Shown here one piece after another: positions 32,654 to 43,566 of a stretch of DNA of 64,000 bases. Each line of letters starts with the position of its first letter. Position 1 is the stretch's first letter. The position numbers and the translations under genes are program-made. The stretch is taken from the NCBI GenBank assembly GCA_010015805.1, contig ML978136.1:310001-374000 (forward strand). The letters run 5' to 3'. This stretch comes from Rhizodiscina lignyota (lineage: Eukaryota > Ascomycota > Dothideomycetes > Aulographales > Rhizodiscinaceae). The notes beneath the pieces are model-generated. The model did no database searches. It had not been told where the DNA came from and was given only the letters and a program-made list of their open reading frames with translations.

Positions 32654-33662
32654 TCATTGATGATCTGGCCCAGGGTAGGCGTAATTGTTCGGTCTGAAGC
32701 TGTCGTACGAATTGTGTTGGTCGTACTCTGCTGGGCTAAGCGCGGTTGGAGCTGAATAGTTGTAGTCGTGCTCTACCTGCCCAACGTAGCTTGCCGGCTG
32801 AGGAATTGTCACCCATGGTTGACCAGGATGTCGTCCATCGTCGGTTTCTGTTGACTGCAGTAGTTGGTGCTCATCTTCTTCTTGGCCTTCAGGTCTTAGA
32901 GTGTGTGCTCCGTCATCCGACTCGTGATCACCGTGATCATTGACGTCGCTTGACCACGCGTCTTTCGTCTGCGCTTCGATCGAGGATGGCTCTTGGTAGG
33001 TTACCGGCTTTGCGTTCTCCCAAGGCAGTCCCTCGCCCTTCTTCCATCTTATGATGAAGTAGACTGAAATGGTGCTGGATGCGACCCATAAGAGCCTAAG
33101 TGGTTTATGCAATTAGCACTCCCAATCCGTGTCGACGATTGCTGGTTTTATCCAGGGGCTTACCAAATAACAGCTCCCAGGCCGACGGCCGCCTTCGCCA
33201 GCTCACACTTCTTCTCATTGCCGTACGCGAAAATTGTACAATTCCCACTTCCACCGACCTTCTTGTCCTTTGCACCTTGTTTTTCCCCGTCTGTGATCCA
33301 CACGGCCAGCGCGATGAATGCGGAAAACCAAAAGATGGTGAAAACAACGTCCACAGCAGCAAGGGCAAAGGCGTTGGCGAATCGCACTGTTCGCTGCCAC
33401 ATGGGCGTCATGATAAGAAAGACCCAGGCTGGAATGCAGAGGAAAGCCTACGCGGGATCGTCAGTGCAAATGTTCCAGCTCACAGCCCTTGTGCTCCTGC
33501 GCTTACCACCGCGCAATACCACTTCCCTCTACCGTCAGAGTGACCGTTCTGCACGAACATCGCAATGAGGACACAGAGAGCAACGAATACGAAGAGTGCC
33601 TGAACACAGTGGGTGGCTATTTTGCCCTTTTGCAGCTTGGTGAGCTGCAGCCTTCCTAACAT
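32654..33662 (-). CDS. MARVEL-domain membrane protein, 293 aa
   Basis: Four-helix membrane protein of the MARVEL type, expected at the plasma membrane or in vesicles. Exons 33662-33507, 33447-33164 and 33095-32654 give 294 codons in frame. Segment 1 is ALFVFVALCVLIAMF, segment 2 FLCIPAWVFLIMTPMW, segment 3 VVFTIFWFSAFIALAVWIT, then a loop with cysteines (GGSGNCTIFAYGNEKKCELA), and segment 4 AVIWLLWVASSTISVYFII. The C-terminal 140 residues are hydrophilic, acidic and tyrosine-rich (PNNYAYPGPDHQ at the end), as in fungal MARVEL proteins with a cytosolic tail. It is divergent from ELP3, 744 bases away. Precise role unknown. Confidence 0.85.
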
Positions 33663-34406
33663 CTTGTCGACTGTTTCTCAAGTCCGGCGTTCGAGGAGAG
33701 GGGACGAAGCTGAGGCGAGGTTGGGCAGGCACACTGGAGAAACAAGTCGAACAGAAGTAAAAGGTACTGTATGGAGTGTACGGTCAATCGACCTGCGTGT
33801 AAAGAGTGGAAGGCATAAGGCAATTAAAGAGGGGGAGCTGATGGTGGATGTGGCTCAGCCTTCTCTCTTGTCGAATTTCCGTGGCGCCAACCTCGAAGCC
33901 GCGTGCGCGACGACGTTACCCCATTCGGCATAAGAGTTAGGGGACCGGCCTTGCGCTTAAAATAGACGTGCCACGCGCAATCTCGACAGGGCTATCGTCG
34001 ATCTGCCGCGATGTAGCGCGAGCTGTGCAAAGCGAACTCCTTTTCGCTCTCTTTTCCCGTCGAAATTGCGAGGCAAAAGTGACCCTGACCTCGGGAGTTC
34101 CGGGGAGCAGTCGGAGTATGATATCACACAGCTGTCATGGCTAGACACACAGCACAGCACTCACTAGCCGGCAGGCTGTGAGACATGTCCGAAGTGGCTC
34201 AGTCCTGCAGCCGATCAAAGGTGCCTTGGCCTGAGCGCTCATGGTCGAAGTGAGCCGGCTCGGTCAAACATAGCTCCGCATGCAAGATCAATCGTGGGGC
34301 ATCGAACTTTTCGAGATGGCAATGTGGGATGTTCTCCATTCTCTCCATTCACATCCACATCGGTTCCTAGCAGATTCAGTAGACCGTCTGGTCCCCGTAC
34401 GCCAAG
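33663..34406. promoter_or_regulatory. Divergent promoter region, MARVEL gene and ELP3
   Basis: Shared upstream region of two divergent genes. No other coding sequence is supported. Individual transcription factor sites cannot be assigned from sequence alone. Confidence 0.4.
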
Positions 34407-36152
34407 ATGGCGACCATGACGGTCACGGAGACGGGCACCAAGCCTGGCAGACTTCCCAAAAATGTCAAGCTGCCACCTGAGAACGAGCGATACATGCGAG
34501 CATGCGCCGACATTGCGAACGCCCTCATTCAAGACTACGAGTCGCAATTGGATAGCACAAAGCCGAAGAAGGATCTCAATCTCAATGCTCTGCGCGGTCA
34601 AATGTCGAAGAAGCACCATTTGAGCACTCAACCGCCTCTGACTGCCATTATCGCCGCCGTGCCAGAACATTACAAGAAATATATCCTACCAAAGCTCATA
34701 GCTAAACCAATACGAACATCATCTGGTATTGCAGTCGTAGCTGTAATGTGCAAACCCCACCGATGTCCTCATATCTCCTACACCGGCAACATTTGCGTAT
34801 ACTGTCCTGGAGGGCCAGACTCCGACTTTGAGTACTCGACCCAATCATACACTGGCTATGAGCCCACATCCATGCGCGCCATTCGAGCACGGTATGACCC
34901 CTACGAACAAGCCCGTGGTAGAGTCGATCAGATCAAGGCTTTGGGACATAGCGTGGACAAGGTAGAATACATCATCATGGGCGGGACGTTCATGTCGCTA
35001 CCCGAGTCATACCGGGAGGACTTCATAGCGCAACTACACAATGCGCTGAGCGGATATAGTACTAGCGATGTCGACGAGGCCGTTACAGCAGGCGAGCAGA
35101 GTACCATAAAGTGCGTCGGCATCACCATCGAAACAAGACCAGACTACTGTCTCGACACACATCTCTCGTCAATGCTCCGATATGGCTGTACGCGCCTCGA
35201 AATAGGCGTACAATCTCTCTACGAGGACGTCGCACGCGACACGAACCGAGGCCACACTGTCGCTGCAGTCTGCAAGACCTTCAGTCTTGCCAAAGATGCT
35301 GGCTTCAAGGTCGTTTCGCATATGATGCCAGACCTACCCAATGTCGGCATGGAGCGTGACATGGACCAATTCCGGGAATACTTCGAGAACCCCGCGTTCC
35401 GCACAGATGGGTTGAAGATATATCCCACGCTCGTGATTCGCGGCACAGGTCTATACGAGCTGTGGCGCACGGGACGGTACAAGAATTATACGCCAAACGC
35501 ACTGGTAGATCTTGTTGCGAGGATCTTGGCGCTGGTTCCGCCATGGACGAGGATTTATAGAGTTCAGAGAGATATCCCGATGCCACTCGTCACTGCTGGC
35601 GTCGAAAATGGAAATCTGAGAGAATTGGCGTTGGCACGGATGAAGGATTTCGGTACAACATGCCGAGATGTCCGAACGCGAGAGGTGGGAATTAATGAAG
35701 TTAAGAACAAAATAAGGCCAAGCCAAGTAGAGCTTGTACGTAGGGACTATGCGGCAAATGGCGGTTGGGAGACATTCCTGGCGTATGAGGATCCGAAACA
35801 GGATATCCTCATTGCTCTACTACGATTGCGGAAGTGCAGCGAGGAGCACACCTTCAGGCCCGAGTTGGCCGGACAGCCCACAAGCTTGGTAAGGGAACTG
35901 CACGTATACGGAAGCGCGGTCCCGGTGCATGCACGAGACCCGAAGAAGTTCCAGCACCAAGGATATGGGACATTGCTCATGGAAGAAGCGGAGCGAATAG
36001 CCAAATATGAGCACGGAAGCTCGAAGATTGCTGTCATCAGCGGCGTCGGCGTGAGGAGTTATTATGCTAGGTTGGGTTATGAGCTAGATGGACCATATAT
36101 GAGCAAGGATTTGACGAGGCCCACGGAAGAAGATGACTCTGACGATGAATGA
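34407..36152 (+). CDS. ELP3: Elongator complex catalytic subunit ELP3, 581 aa
   Basis: Catalytic subunit of Elongator, which adds carboxymethyl-type groups to wobble uridines of tRNA; it joins a radical-SAM domain to a GNAT acetyltransferase. One exon, no breaks. The cluster-binding cysteines are in [17 protein letters not shown] (residues about 115-131). Nearby family blocks are [46 protein letters not shown] and [20 protein letters not shown]. The GNAT part has [17 protein letters not shown] for acetyl-CoA binding, and the protein ends acidic (EEDDSDDE). Length is close to that of the yeast and human proteins. Core single-copy gene, cytosolic. Confidence 0.98.
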   Translation: MATMTVTETGTKPGRLPKNVKLPPENERYMRACADIANALIQDYESQLDSTKPKKDLNLNALRGQMSKKHHLSTQPPLTAIIAAVPEHYKKYILPKLIAKPIRTSSGIAVVAVMCKPHRCPHISYTGNICVYCPGGPDSDFEYSTQSYTGYEPTSMRAIRARYDPYEQARGRVDQIKALGHSVDKVEYIIMGGTFMSLPESYREDFIAQLHNALSGYSTSDVDEAVTAGEQSTIKCVGITIETRPDYCLDTHLSSMLRYGCTRLEIGVQSLYEDVARDTNRGHTVAAVCKTFSLAKDAGFKVVSHMMPDLPNVGMERDMDQFREYFENPAFRTDGLKIYPTLVIRGTGLYELWRTGRYKNYTPNALVDLVARILALVPPWTRIYRVQRDIPMPLVTAGVENGNLRELALARMKDFGTTCRDVRTREVGINEVKNKIRPSQVELVRRDYAANGGWETFLAYEDPKQDILIALLRLRKCSEEHTFRPELAGQPTSLVRELHVYGSAVPVHARDPKKFQHQGYGTLLMEEAERIAKYEHGSSKIAVISGVGVRSYYARLGYELDGPYMSKDLTRPTEEDDSDDE

Positions 36153-36504
36153 GTCTGTTGGAAGGTTGTATTGGTGGCGTTCCTGCATTGTCGGCGTTTG
36201 AGCATAAAACATCAGCCAGATGCATTGGCTTGTACAAATAAATTATGATATCCAAAATGCTTCAGAAAGGATCGCTCGCAAATGCAGTGTGTCCTTCCGA
36301 GAGTATATACAACTCAAGACGGCCCACATTGGCCCCATGGAGCTTCTCACTTCTCCGTTCGGTACTGTTCAAATCAACGCCGGCCAAAACGCCAACCCAT
36401 ACAAACATTCCATGGTGTATTGACCTGCTCGCATCGCGTGATCCTCTATCACCATAATGGATATAAAAACGTTCGACGAGTTCCTCATAATCCACCACCA
36501 GTGC
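36153..36504. other. Intergenic region between convergent ELP3 and V-ATPase f genes
   Basis: 3' flanks of two convergent genes. Nothing else seen. Confidence 0.5.
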
Positions 36505-36989
36505 TTATTGAAGAGATATCGCCCCCCGCCTCGACTCGCGGATGTGCAGAAATGCTTGGCTGGCGCAGAAAATGAGGAATACACCGTACACTCCAACGGC
36601 ACCGAATACAGATGCGGCGACCGCGCTGCCGTCTTCGGGGTCCTTGGTTGAGCCCATTACAGCGTGGTTGTTTGACTGTTGCGGAGTACGCTCCGTCAGC
36701 GAGTTCCCTTTAGAAGCAGTGAGAGTATTCCACGGCTGAACTAGACACATTGAACTTATAGCGATGGGGATGGAGGGATCGCATGAACGTGCAACAAATA
36801 GGCAGCAGTTGGAGTTTCGAAGAGCGGTTCGGACAAACCTTGAACATTGAGCCCAGAATCGAGAGGATTACGATCGCGAAGACGGATATGACAATACTGC
36901 ATCAGAATCAACCTCCATAGAGCTCACTTTAGGGTCAATGATAAGTCATACCATGTCCATGCATTCATAGCAGAGACGACCGGTTTCAT
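36505..36989 (-). CDS. V-type proton ATPase subunit f (RNASEK / YPR170W-B homologue), 88 aa
   Basis: Small two-helix membrane subunit of the V-ATPase Vo sector, homologous to animal RNASEK and to yeast YPR170W-B. Exons 36989-36952, 36896-36839 and 36675-36505 give 89 codons in frame; the second intron is long at 163 nt. The protein starts MKPVVSAMNAWT, has helix 1 VISVFAIVILSILGSMF, the conserved loop NNHAVMGSTKDPEDG, helix 2 FGAVGVYGVFLIFCASQAFL and a short basic tail. The NH-x4-G-S-x-x-DPEDG loop matches the yeast protein well as I remember it. Easily missed by gene finders because of its size. Confidence 0.9.
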
Positions 36990-37410
36990 GGTGGCGGTTG
37001 TTATCTGCGGCGCCGGAGGTAGGGCGGAGAGGGCGGTGGGAGTGTGGCGAGAAGTCTTGAAGGCCTGATGGGAGCTGAGCAAGTTGGAAGAGCCGGAGAG
37101 ATGAGGCCCAGCGGGCAGAAGAAAAAGGGTCGATGAAGATGGAGGATCGCGGCGTAGCGAAGCCGGTGACGGGAGCATGGGACTTTGATGTGAGACGTCA
37201 GGCTGGAGGCTTGGCGCTGGAGGCTTGGCGCTGGAGGCCCGTGCCCGAACAGTTCGTGACGAACAGACGAGTTGACGATTGCCGCTGTTCACGACGATTT
37301 CCAAGGTTTTCTCAATCTTTCAGATTTTCCATGGAAGAATTGCATTCTGCTATCACTCTAAATTAGATTTATTGGCATCATTGCATTTTTCTCCGTCGGT
37401 ACAAGTTCAC
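36990..37410. other. Intergenic region, V-ATPase f promoter and amidase 3' flank
   Basis: No gene seen. It contains a short GC-rich tandem repeat at 37203-37238. Confidence 0.5.
37203..37238. repeat. Short tandem repeat, 14-nt unit, about 2.6 copies
   Basis: The unit CTGGAGGCTTGGCG starts at 37203 and repeats at 37217, with a partial copy at 37231. It lies in the upstream region of the V-ATPase f gene. No function is implied. Confidence 0.85.
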
Positions 37411-39692
37411 TCAGAACGCCGCCTTCCCGGTCTTCACAGTCTTCAGCACTCCAGCGTCTGCCAACTTCTCTATCATGTTAAACAGCATGAAATCGCATCC
37501 CCTCTTCACCACCATGTTGATCGTCACGGGTATAATCTCTTCGTGAAACGTGACATTACTGAAATATGTCGTCTGCCCAATCGGGATCGTGAAATCCGCA
37601 CACGCGAATATCGGACAGATAGACGCACCCGTAATTGCCGCGTGCGCTGGCTTGACGGCAAGGAACGAAGTAGATGGCGGGCCGTTGAGGTCAAGCTCGC
37701 GATAGGATGGAAGTCCGCCAGTGCCAATATCGTAGAGCATTACGCTCTCTGAACAAGATTCCGGCGTCGAGAACTGCAGGTGTTTCTCGTACCAGTCTAC
37801 CGCGGCCTTCTTGGTTTTCAATGCCTGGGCGTATGTTGTAGGGTTGTTGATTGTTGTATTAAAATGTTTCCAGTCACGGTGAGCTGGGTCGAGTGGTGGA
37901 TAGCGACCATCAAACAACTCGGCCCATTTATCAACGAGAGGCTTGCCTACTTCATCGTATTGCGTCCAGGAGTCGATGACGCCTGTCACTGAACTTGTTA
38001 ATGAAAAATTCGAAGCGATCGGGTCGCCAGAGTTGGCGACTGTCTCGGAAAAGTTGAACTTCTTAACAGTCATCCCGAACACGGTCGTCAAATTGCTGAT
38101 GAATGCCTCCAGGATGGGCTGGGCAGCAGAGTTGTTCAATGGGAGATAATCTGTAGGATACAGGATTGTCTTTGGAAATTTGTCCGTATCTGGAACCACC
38201 AGCGGCGAGAGCCCAGTGATGGATGGTGGCTGATGGAGATCTGGCGAATACCTGATGATCATTTGTTAGGGCTGTTCGAGCCAGTTCAAGTAAGATGATA
38301 TACCCACCAAGCTTTTGCGAACTTGACCCATTTTTTGGGGTCTCTGCTGAAGACACCTGCAGTATCGGTTGCCGCTCCAAGTGGGAGAACGCGATCCAAG
38401 CTTATCATGCCTTGACTTGGTCGCTGTCTAACTCATCATCATCAGTTCTCTTCTCTTCAAATCAAGATGAACATCAATATATACTTACCCATACGTCCCA
38501 GAAACCGCAGCGGGTCTCCTCATCGAACTCCCTGTATCACTTCCGATAGCATTGTCGAGCCAGTCGTACCCTGCAACGGAGCATCCACCACCAGACGAGC
38601 TCGCGGAGCACGTGAGATACCCATCTCCGCGAGGGTTGAAGGGGTAATGCTCGTCTTGCCAGTCCCACGGATTGGCTCCAGAGGCGAATTGAGCGAGCTT
38701 GTACTTGCCTACCAGCACGCCTCCGAGATCATACTGGAGAATGTCAGCCGATGCTTGCACTTCAACTACACAGCCTGCGGTAAGGCTTACGATTCTTTGG
38801 ATTGACGGTGCCGTGGCATTTGCAATGGGTGTGATGTACGCCCACGCTTGACTTCCGCCTGACGTTTGCAGACCCTTTATGTCATAGAGATCTTTGATCG
38901 CAACCCTCACACCTGCGAGAGGACGTGTATCGCCGATGCTGTAAAGTCGCGAAGGCACGCTGCAACGTTTCAGTGACTTTAATGGATCAAAGGGAGCATG
39001 TATCTTGCTTACGGAATCATCGGATCCCAGAAATGTGGCAGAAACGCACCAAGCGGAATATGCGTGCCCTTGCCGTCGCCAGAATCGTAGGCGCCAAAGA
39101 GGAAGTCGCGGTAAGTATCACTATATAGACGATACACCGGGGAAAAGGAGATTGTGCCATCCTGAATCGACGTGGCGTATGGTCCAGGAGCAATAGAAGT
39201 GGCTGCTGGCACAAACGAGGTCTTGAAAGACCCTCCTTTCGCGGCATTGCTAAATGAACTGTGGAGCATTACATGCTCAACACTCATTGAACTCAGGTAT
39301 TGAACCGCCGAGCTGTCGAGATATGCCCCCGATGTACTTGAAGTGAGGTACACCGAACTCAGGAAGTCCTCCGTCAGGACATCATCTGTGGATATGTATT
39401 CCGCGAGCGTGGCTTTGAGAGAATCTGCAGTAACTGTTTTCCCCGAAGTCGAGATGACAGTGGCAAGCCCTGTGCCACTAGAACCTGAAAAGGCGGCCTT
39501 TAATTTTGCTTTAGGCTGCTTCAGGGCAGCAAGGTATGATATGTTGCCGATCTGGAAGATTTCATCTCCATTTGGGGTGCTTGTGACAGGGACATAGCTA
39601 GAACGTTGCACAACTGCAGCAGACGCAGACAATAGGAAATACGCAAAGCACAGTACCAGGACTTGAAATTTGTAGAGAACTTGGGAATCCAT
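37411..39692 (-). CDS. Secreted amidase with N-terminal Arp1-like domain, 694 aa
   Basis: Amidase-signature enzyme. Exons 39692-39013, 38959-38489, 38400-38308 and 38251-37411 give 695 codons in frame. The N terminus is a signal peptide ([17 protein letters not shown]). Residues about 30-235 form the extra domain seen in fungal scytalone-dehydratase-like Arp1 amidases. The amidase core follows: catalytic Lys in [12 protein letters not shown], then [20 protein letters not shown] with [16 protein letters not shown], giving the Ser-cisSer-Lys triad region. [17 protein letters not shown] follows across the next exon. Predicted to act outside the cell or in the secretory path on an amide substrate. 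Not clearly linked to its neighbours; substrate unknown. Confidence 0.88.
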
Positions 39693-40247
39693 ATTGTCAA
39701 ACGTCGCTCTCTCGCCCTGGATAGCCCCAGTCGAATAAATTCAACTACATAGCTGTTCCTCTTATATATGCACCGACACCGCACGAACGCACACCGGATT
39801 CATCACATTTAGCCATTCTTCCTCAAACGACCCGTTAGTTCCGGGGAGCTGTTCAGAAGGAATGCAGCTTGACTATACTAAAAAGGCTGGTGAAGAAGCG
39901 AAGGTGGATGCACGATGGTCGATAGTACCGCTGCCAATCGTTATCTCCTTATCGCAGCACCTGCATATGTTATTAATGCAAGGCACGCTCAGGACGCAGA
40001 GAACCGATTTGCTCAACTTACAACTGCGGGGAGATCTGGTCCGTAGGCGCACAATAATACGAGATGGCCTTCGTGTCGATTTTTCGGGTGGTGGTTGCCG
40101 ATTATTGATAGCTCGCTTTGAGGTGAGTCGAACAGGCGTGCCTGGATAGCTCCGGATGTGCATCGAACTAAGTGACCAAAAAGGTGGCTGCACTAAATTG
40201 CTGAGAGAGCGGCAATTCTGTTTGCACACTCGATGTCGGTCTATTAC
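39693..40247. other. Intergenic region between amidase and MBOAT genes
   Basis: Frames on both strands overlap here but none shows a domain. It is the amidase promoter and the 3' flank of the MBOAT gene. Confidence 0.5.
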
Positions 40248-41786
40248 TCATATCGCAAAGCCACTCTGCCACCATTTCTCGCTACTGTACCATCTCACCC
40301 ATGCTCCTCCCCAGCACCACCATCCATCCTTCGGTGTCCCCATACCCAACGCGCGCAGTGGACTGAACGGGACAGGCTCAATGAGCCAAAGTCCTCCTCT
40401 CGCAAAGTCATCACACAGTAACGGAGCGGTGTAATAGAGCCAAACATGGGCATAAACCACATTCGCAAGTTGCCGGATTAGCTTTGGCGTCTTCGTGGAT
40501 ATACCAGTTCTTCGGAGCCATTGTCCAGCAAGAATCTGGACCATGATACCAAATGGCTGGAGCATGAAGAAGAGGAATGGTCCTCTCAATGGCCGTGTTT
40601 GACCAAGCTGACTGTAACTTCCGCTGGCATGTAGAAATCCAGAAAGTGAGAAAGCAACGAGAACTTGAAAGAACCTTCCGGTGCTGCTTCTTTTGTCAAG
40701 TCCCGCCAATTCGATGACCCGTGCCGATATTGATTCGAAAGCAAAGCGGAATGCTTGATGCCACCACCCACCCCACCAGCCAGCGAGTCCTTTGTCCAGA
40801 ATAGTGCGGAAACTTCCCCAAAGATCAGGGTACATCCAAACTTCGCCGCGGACGCCGATTTGTTCTCGTCCAAGCAGTCCAACGAAGAAAAGAGGGCCAA
40901 GAGCGAATATCGTCTTCATTACTGTGTGTATGATGAGCAGGCTTGTCAGCCCTCTGTAGCTCCAGACAAGCATCCGCCTGCTAAGAACGAAAGACGGCAG
41001 CCATGAGGGGCCATCGCTCTCGACCAAACCCCAGAAGTAAGGATCATGGATGGTGATGACTTTCATAAAGTCGAGGACGATATAACCAATGATGACGGTA
41101 CGTAATTTAACTCGGAGAAGTTCGCTCTTGCTGCTGTAGCGCCGTGTGCCATCTCGACCGGTGTCCGAATCGTAAGTAGTATCATCGCCGAGTTGCTGGC
41201 GCACCTCTAGAGGTAATGGTGGTAAGGCAGGAAGCTGCCAGTTCCACCCGATGCCTCTGAACTGAGTGAAAATATCCGCAACCCAATCTACACGCTCAAT
41301 GAAGGAAGACAGTTGATAGTGTTGCCATACTAGAGAGTTCTCGGCAGTCTTCTCGTTACTGTCGTTGTTTGCGAGAGTGCCGTTCGACTGTGCTGTGGAC
41401 ATTTTCACGGTTCCAGTGAAGCCTCTTCTTGCAGCGACTCTTTTGAAATCCATTTGCGCATCGTAGACCACAAGTAGGATCATAGTCCATAATATGGCGT
41501 ACGCAGATATCAAGCCAACAACATAGCCATTGTTGAGGACTGCACAACTAAACAATATGGAATATATGGAGAAGCACACGTTGAACGCCCAGATGACATA
41601 GCGGGCCTTGCGGAGTAGAGGCGAGCTTTGGTGAGGAATCAGAAGATAGAAAATAACCACATAAGCCCCAAGTGCACAGAAAGGGTATGTGAAAGGCACA
41701 CATTTGCCAGATTGGATATTGGCTTCATATTTTGCAAGCAGTTGTGCCTTGGCTTCGACGTGAGACTCCGGGAGGTAAAGCGACAT
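40248..41786 (-). CDS. Wax-synthase-like membrane O-acyltransferase (MBOAT), 512 aa
   Basis: Polytopic acyltransferase related to fungal wax-synthase-domain proteins; the group includes secondary-metabolite acetyltransferases such as TRI7-type enzymes. One exon, about eight hydrophobic segments. The signature is LAGWWGGWWHQAFRFAFES, with the W-H-x-x-F-R motif, and the downstream SGFLHASGSY holds the conserved histidine of this superfamily. A charged cytosolic loop (about residues 125-225) has RDGTRRYSSKSELLRVK. Located in the endoplasmic reticulum by analogy. No other biosynthetic genes are next to it except the amidase. Acyl acceptor unknown. Confidence 0.85.
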   Translation of the reverse strand: MSLYLPESHVEAKAQLLAKYEANIQSGKCVPFTYPFCALGAYVVIFYLLIPHQSSPLLRKARYVIWAFNVCFSIYSILFSCAVLNNGYVVGLISAYAILWTMILLVVYDAQMDFKRVAARRGFTGTVKMSTAQSNGTLANNDSNEKTAENSLVWQHYQLSSFIERVDWVADIFTQFRGIGWNWQLPALPPLPLEVRQQLGDDTTYDSDTGRDGTRRYSSKSELLRVKLRTVIIGYIVLDFMKVITIHDPYFWGLVESDGPSWLPSFVLSRRMLVWSYRGLTSLLIIHTVMKTIFALGPLFFVGLLGREQIGVRGEVWMYPDLWGSFRTILDKGLAGWWGGWWHQAFRFAFESISARVIELAGLDKRSSTGRFFQVLVAFSLSGFLHASGSYSQLGQTRPLRGPFLFFMLQPFGIMVQILAGQWLRRTGISTKTPKLIRQLANVVYAHVWLYYTAPLLCDDFARGGLWLIEPVPFSPLRALGMGTPKDGWWCWGGAWVRWYSSEKWWQSGFAI

Positions 41787-42113
41787 ATTTCAAGAGGCCA
41801 CGTCCCAGTGTCTGTTCGAGGTGGGACTTATAGTGACATGATGACCACTAGAGGGGCGTTTAAAGGAAATTGACCGGCAAGAGAAGTTAAGCATTGCTGT
41901 GGCGTGGATTTTAAGATCGATGACGGAGTCGCGTCACGCCCGACTTCCAAAAGTCGCGTCCCACTTGCCCAAATTCGTCAAAGCTAAAAATCGACCACCC
42001 ACCAGTGTGTTAACCACCACCACTTCTTCGACTTCACCCATTCAACAAACCAGATTCATATATATCCCAATTTCTTATCGCACCTTTCGTATAAAGGTCC
42101 AAAAGCAATCAAG
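41787..42113. promoter_or_regulatory. Divergent promoter, MBOAT gene and DRG1
   Basis: Short shared upstream region of two divergent genes. No coding sequence supported. Confidence 0.4.
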
Positions 42114-43475
42114 ATGGTGAATATAACGGAGAAGATCAAGGAGTATGTGGATGTCACGCTGAGGATGGAATTTAAACCTAACATCACTTCAGGATAGAGC
42201 AGGAGATGGCGAGGACACAGAGTATGCCTCTGATCCAGATTTTGCAATAAAAGACTAACATCTCCAACTAGAAAATAAGGCAACTGGTAAATTATCCACT
42301 TTCGTTACAGATTTGCTGTATTGACACCCCATGCAGAATATCATCTCGGTCTATTGAAAGGGTTTGATTATCCCCTCTCCTTTCAGATAACAGCTCCCGC
42401 TAACAAATGGGGCAGAAAACTCGCCCGTCTACGTGCCCAACTACTTGAACCAGGACCCGGCAGTGGAGGAGGTGGAGGCGCAGGCTTCGACGTCAGCAAG
42501 AGCGGTGATGCACGTATTGCGCTCGTCGGCTTCCCGTCAGTTGGAAAATCGACGTTTCTCTCGAAAATCACGAAGACGAAGAGCGAGGTTGCCGCGTACG
42601 CGTTCACGACTCTTACGGCGATTCCGGGCGTACTTGAGTATGGCGGAGCAGAGATTCAAGTGCTCGATCTCCCCGGTATTATTGAAGGAGCAGCGGAGGG
42701 GAAGGGAAGAGGGAGACAGGTCATTTCAGCAGCAAAAGTGCGACTCGTCCAATGAGCTCATCTCTTGTTCAACCACTAACGTGACTAGACGAGCGATCTC
42801 ATTCTAATGGTCCTGGACGCCACAAAGCGTGCGGAGCAACGCGCCCTCCTCGAAGGCGAACTTGAAGCGGTAGGCATCCGCTTAAACAAAGAACCTCCCA
42901 ACATCTACCTCAAGCCCAAGAAGGCCGGTGGTATGAAAATTACATTTCAGTCACCGCCAAAAGTACTCGACGAGAAGATGGTCTTCAACATCTTGCGCGA
43001 CTACAAACTGTTAAACGTAGAGGTACTGGTCCGCGACGAGAATGCTACTGTAGACGACCTGATCGACGTCATCATGGCACCGCATCGCACTTACATCAAG
43101 TGTCTATACGTGTATAACAAGATCGACTCCGTTTCGTTGGACTTCTTGGACAAGCTGGCCCGCGAGCCTAACACTGTGGTCATGAGCTGCGAGCTTGATT
43201 TGGGTATCCAAGATGTTGTAGAACGTTGCTGGGAGGAGCTCAGGTTGATTAGGGTTTACACGAAGAGGAAGGGCATCGATCCGGATTTCAGTGAGGCGCT
43301 GATCGTGCGGAGCAACTCGACGATCGAGGACGTGTGCGATCAGGTTCACCGCACACTCAAGGAGACGTTCAAATACGCGCTTGTCTGGGGCGCGAGCGCG
43401 AGACACATGCCGCAAAGAGTTGGCTTGGGACATGTAGTTTCGGATGAAGACGTCGTCAGCATAATTGCTAAATAG
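42114..43475 (+). CDS. DRG1: Developmentally regulated GTP-binding protein 1 (RBG1-like), 368 aa
   Basis: Translation-associated TRAFAC GTPase that binds ribosomes with a DFRP partner. Six exons: 42114-42142, 42193-42221, 42272-42286, 42337-42361, 42416-42737 and 42789-43475; the first four are tiny (29, 29, 15 and 25 bases). They encode [18 protein letters not shown], the invariant N-terminal helix, and then [11 protein letters not shown]1 is [10 protein letters not shown]2 lies in [15 protein letters not shown]3 is DLPGIIEGA, followed by [17 protein letters not shown] across the last intron, and G4 is NKID. The TGS domain is at the end ([11 protein letters not shown] and [19 protein letters not shown]). 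Complete, core gene. Confidence 0.97.
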
Positions 43476-43566
43476 ACAGATCTCATGGCGCTCTAATTAT
43501 TTTGTCCAACTCCGTTTGCGATCTCCATCGTTTCCCCCTCTCACTTCCTCGTTCCCCAGTCTTCAT

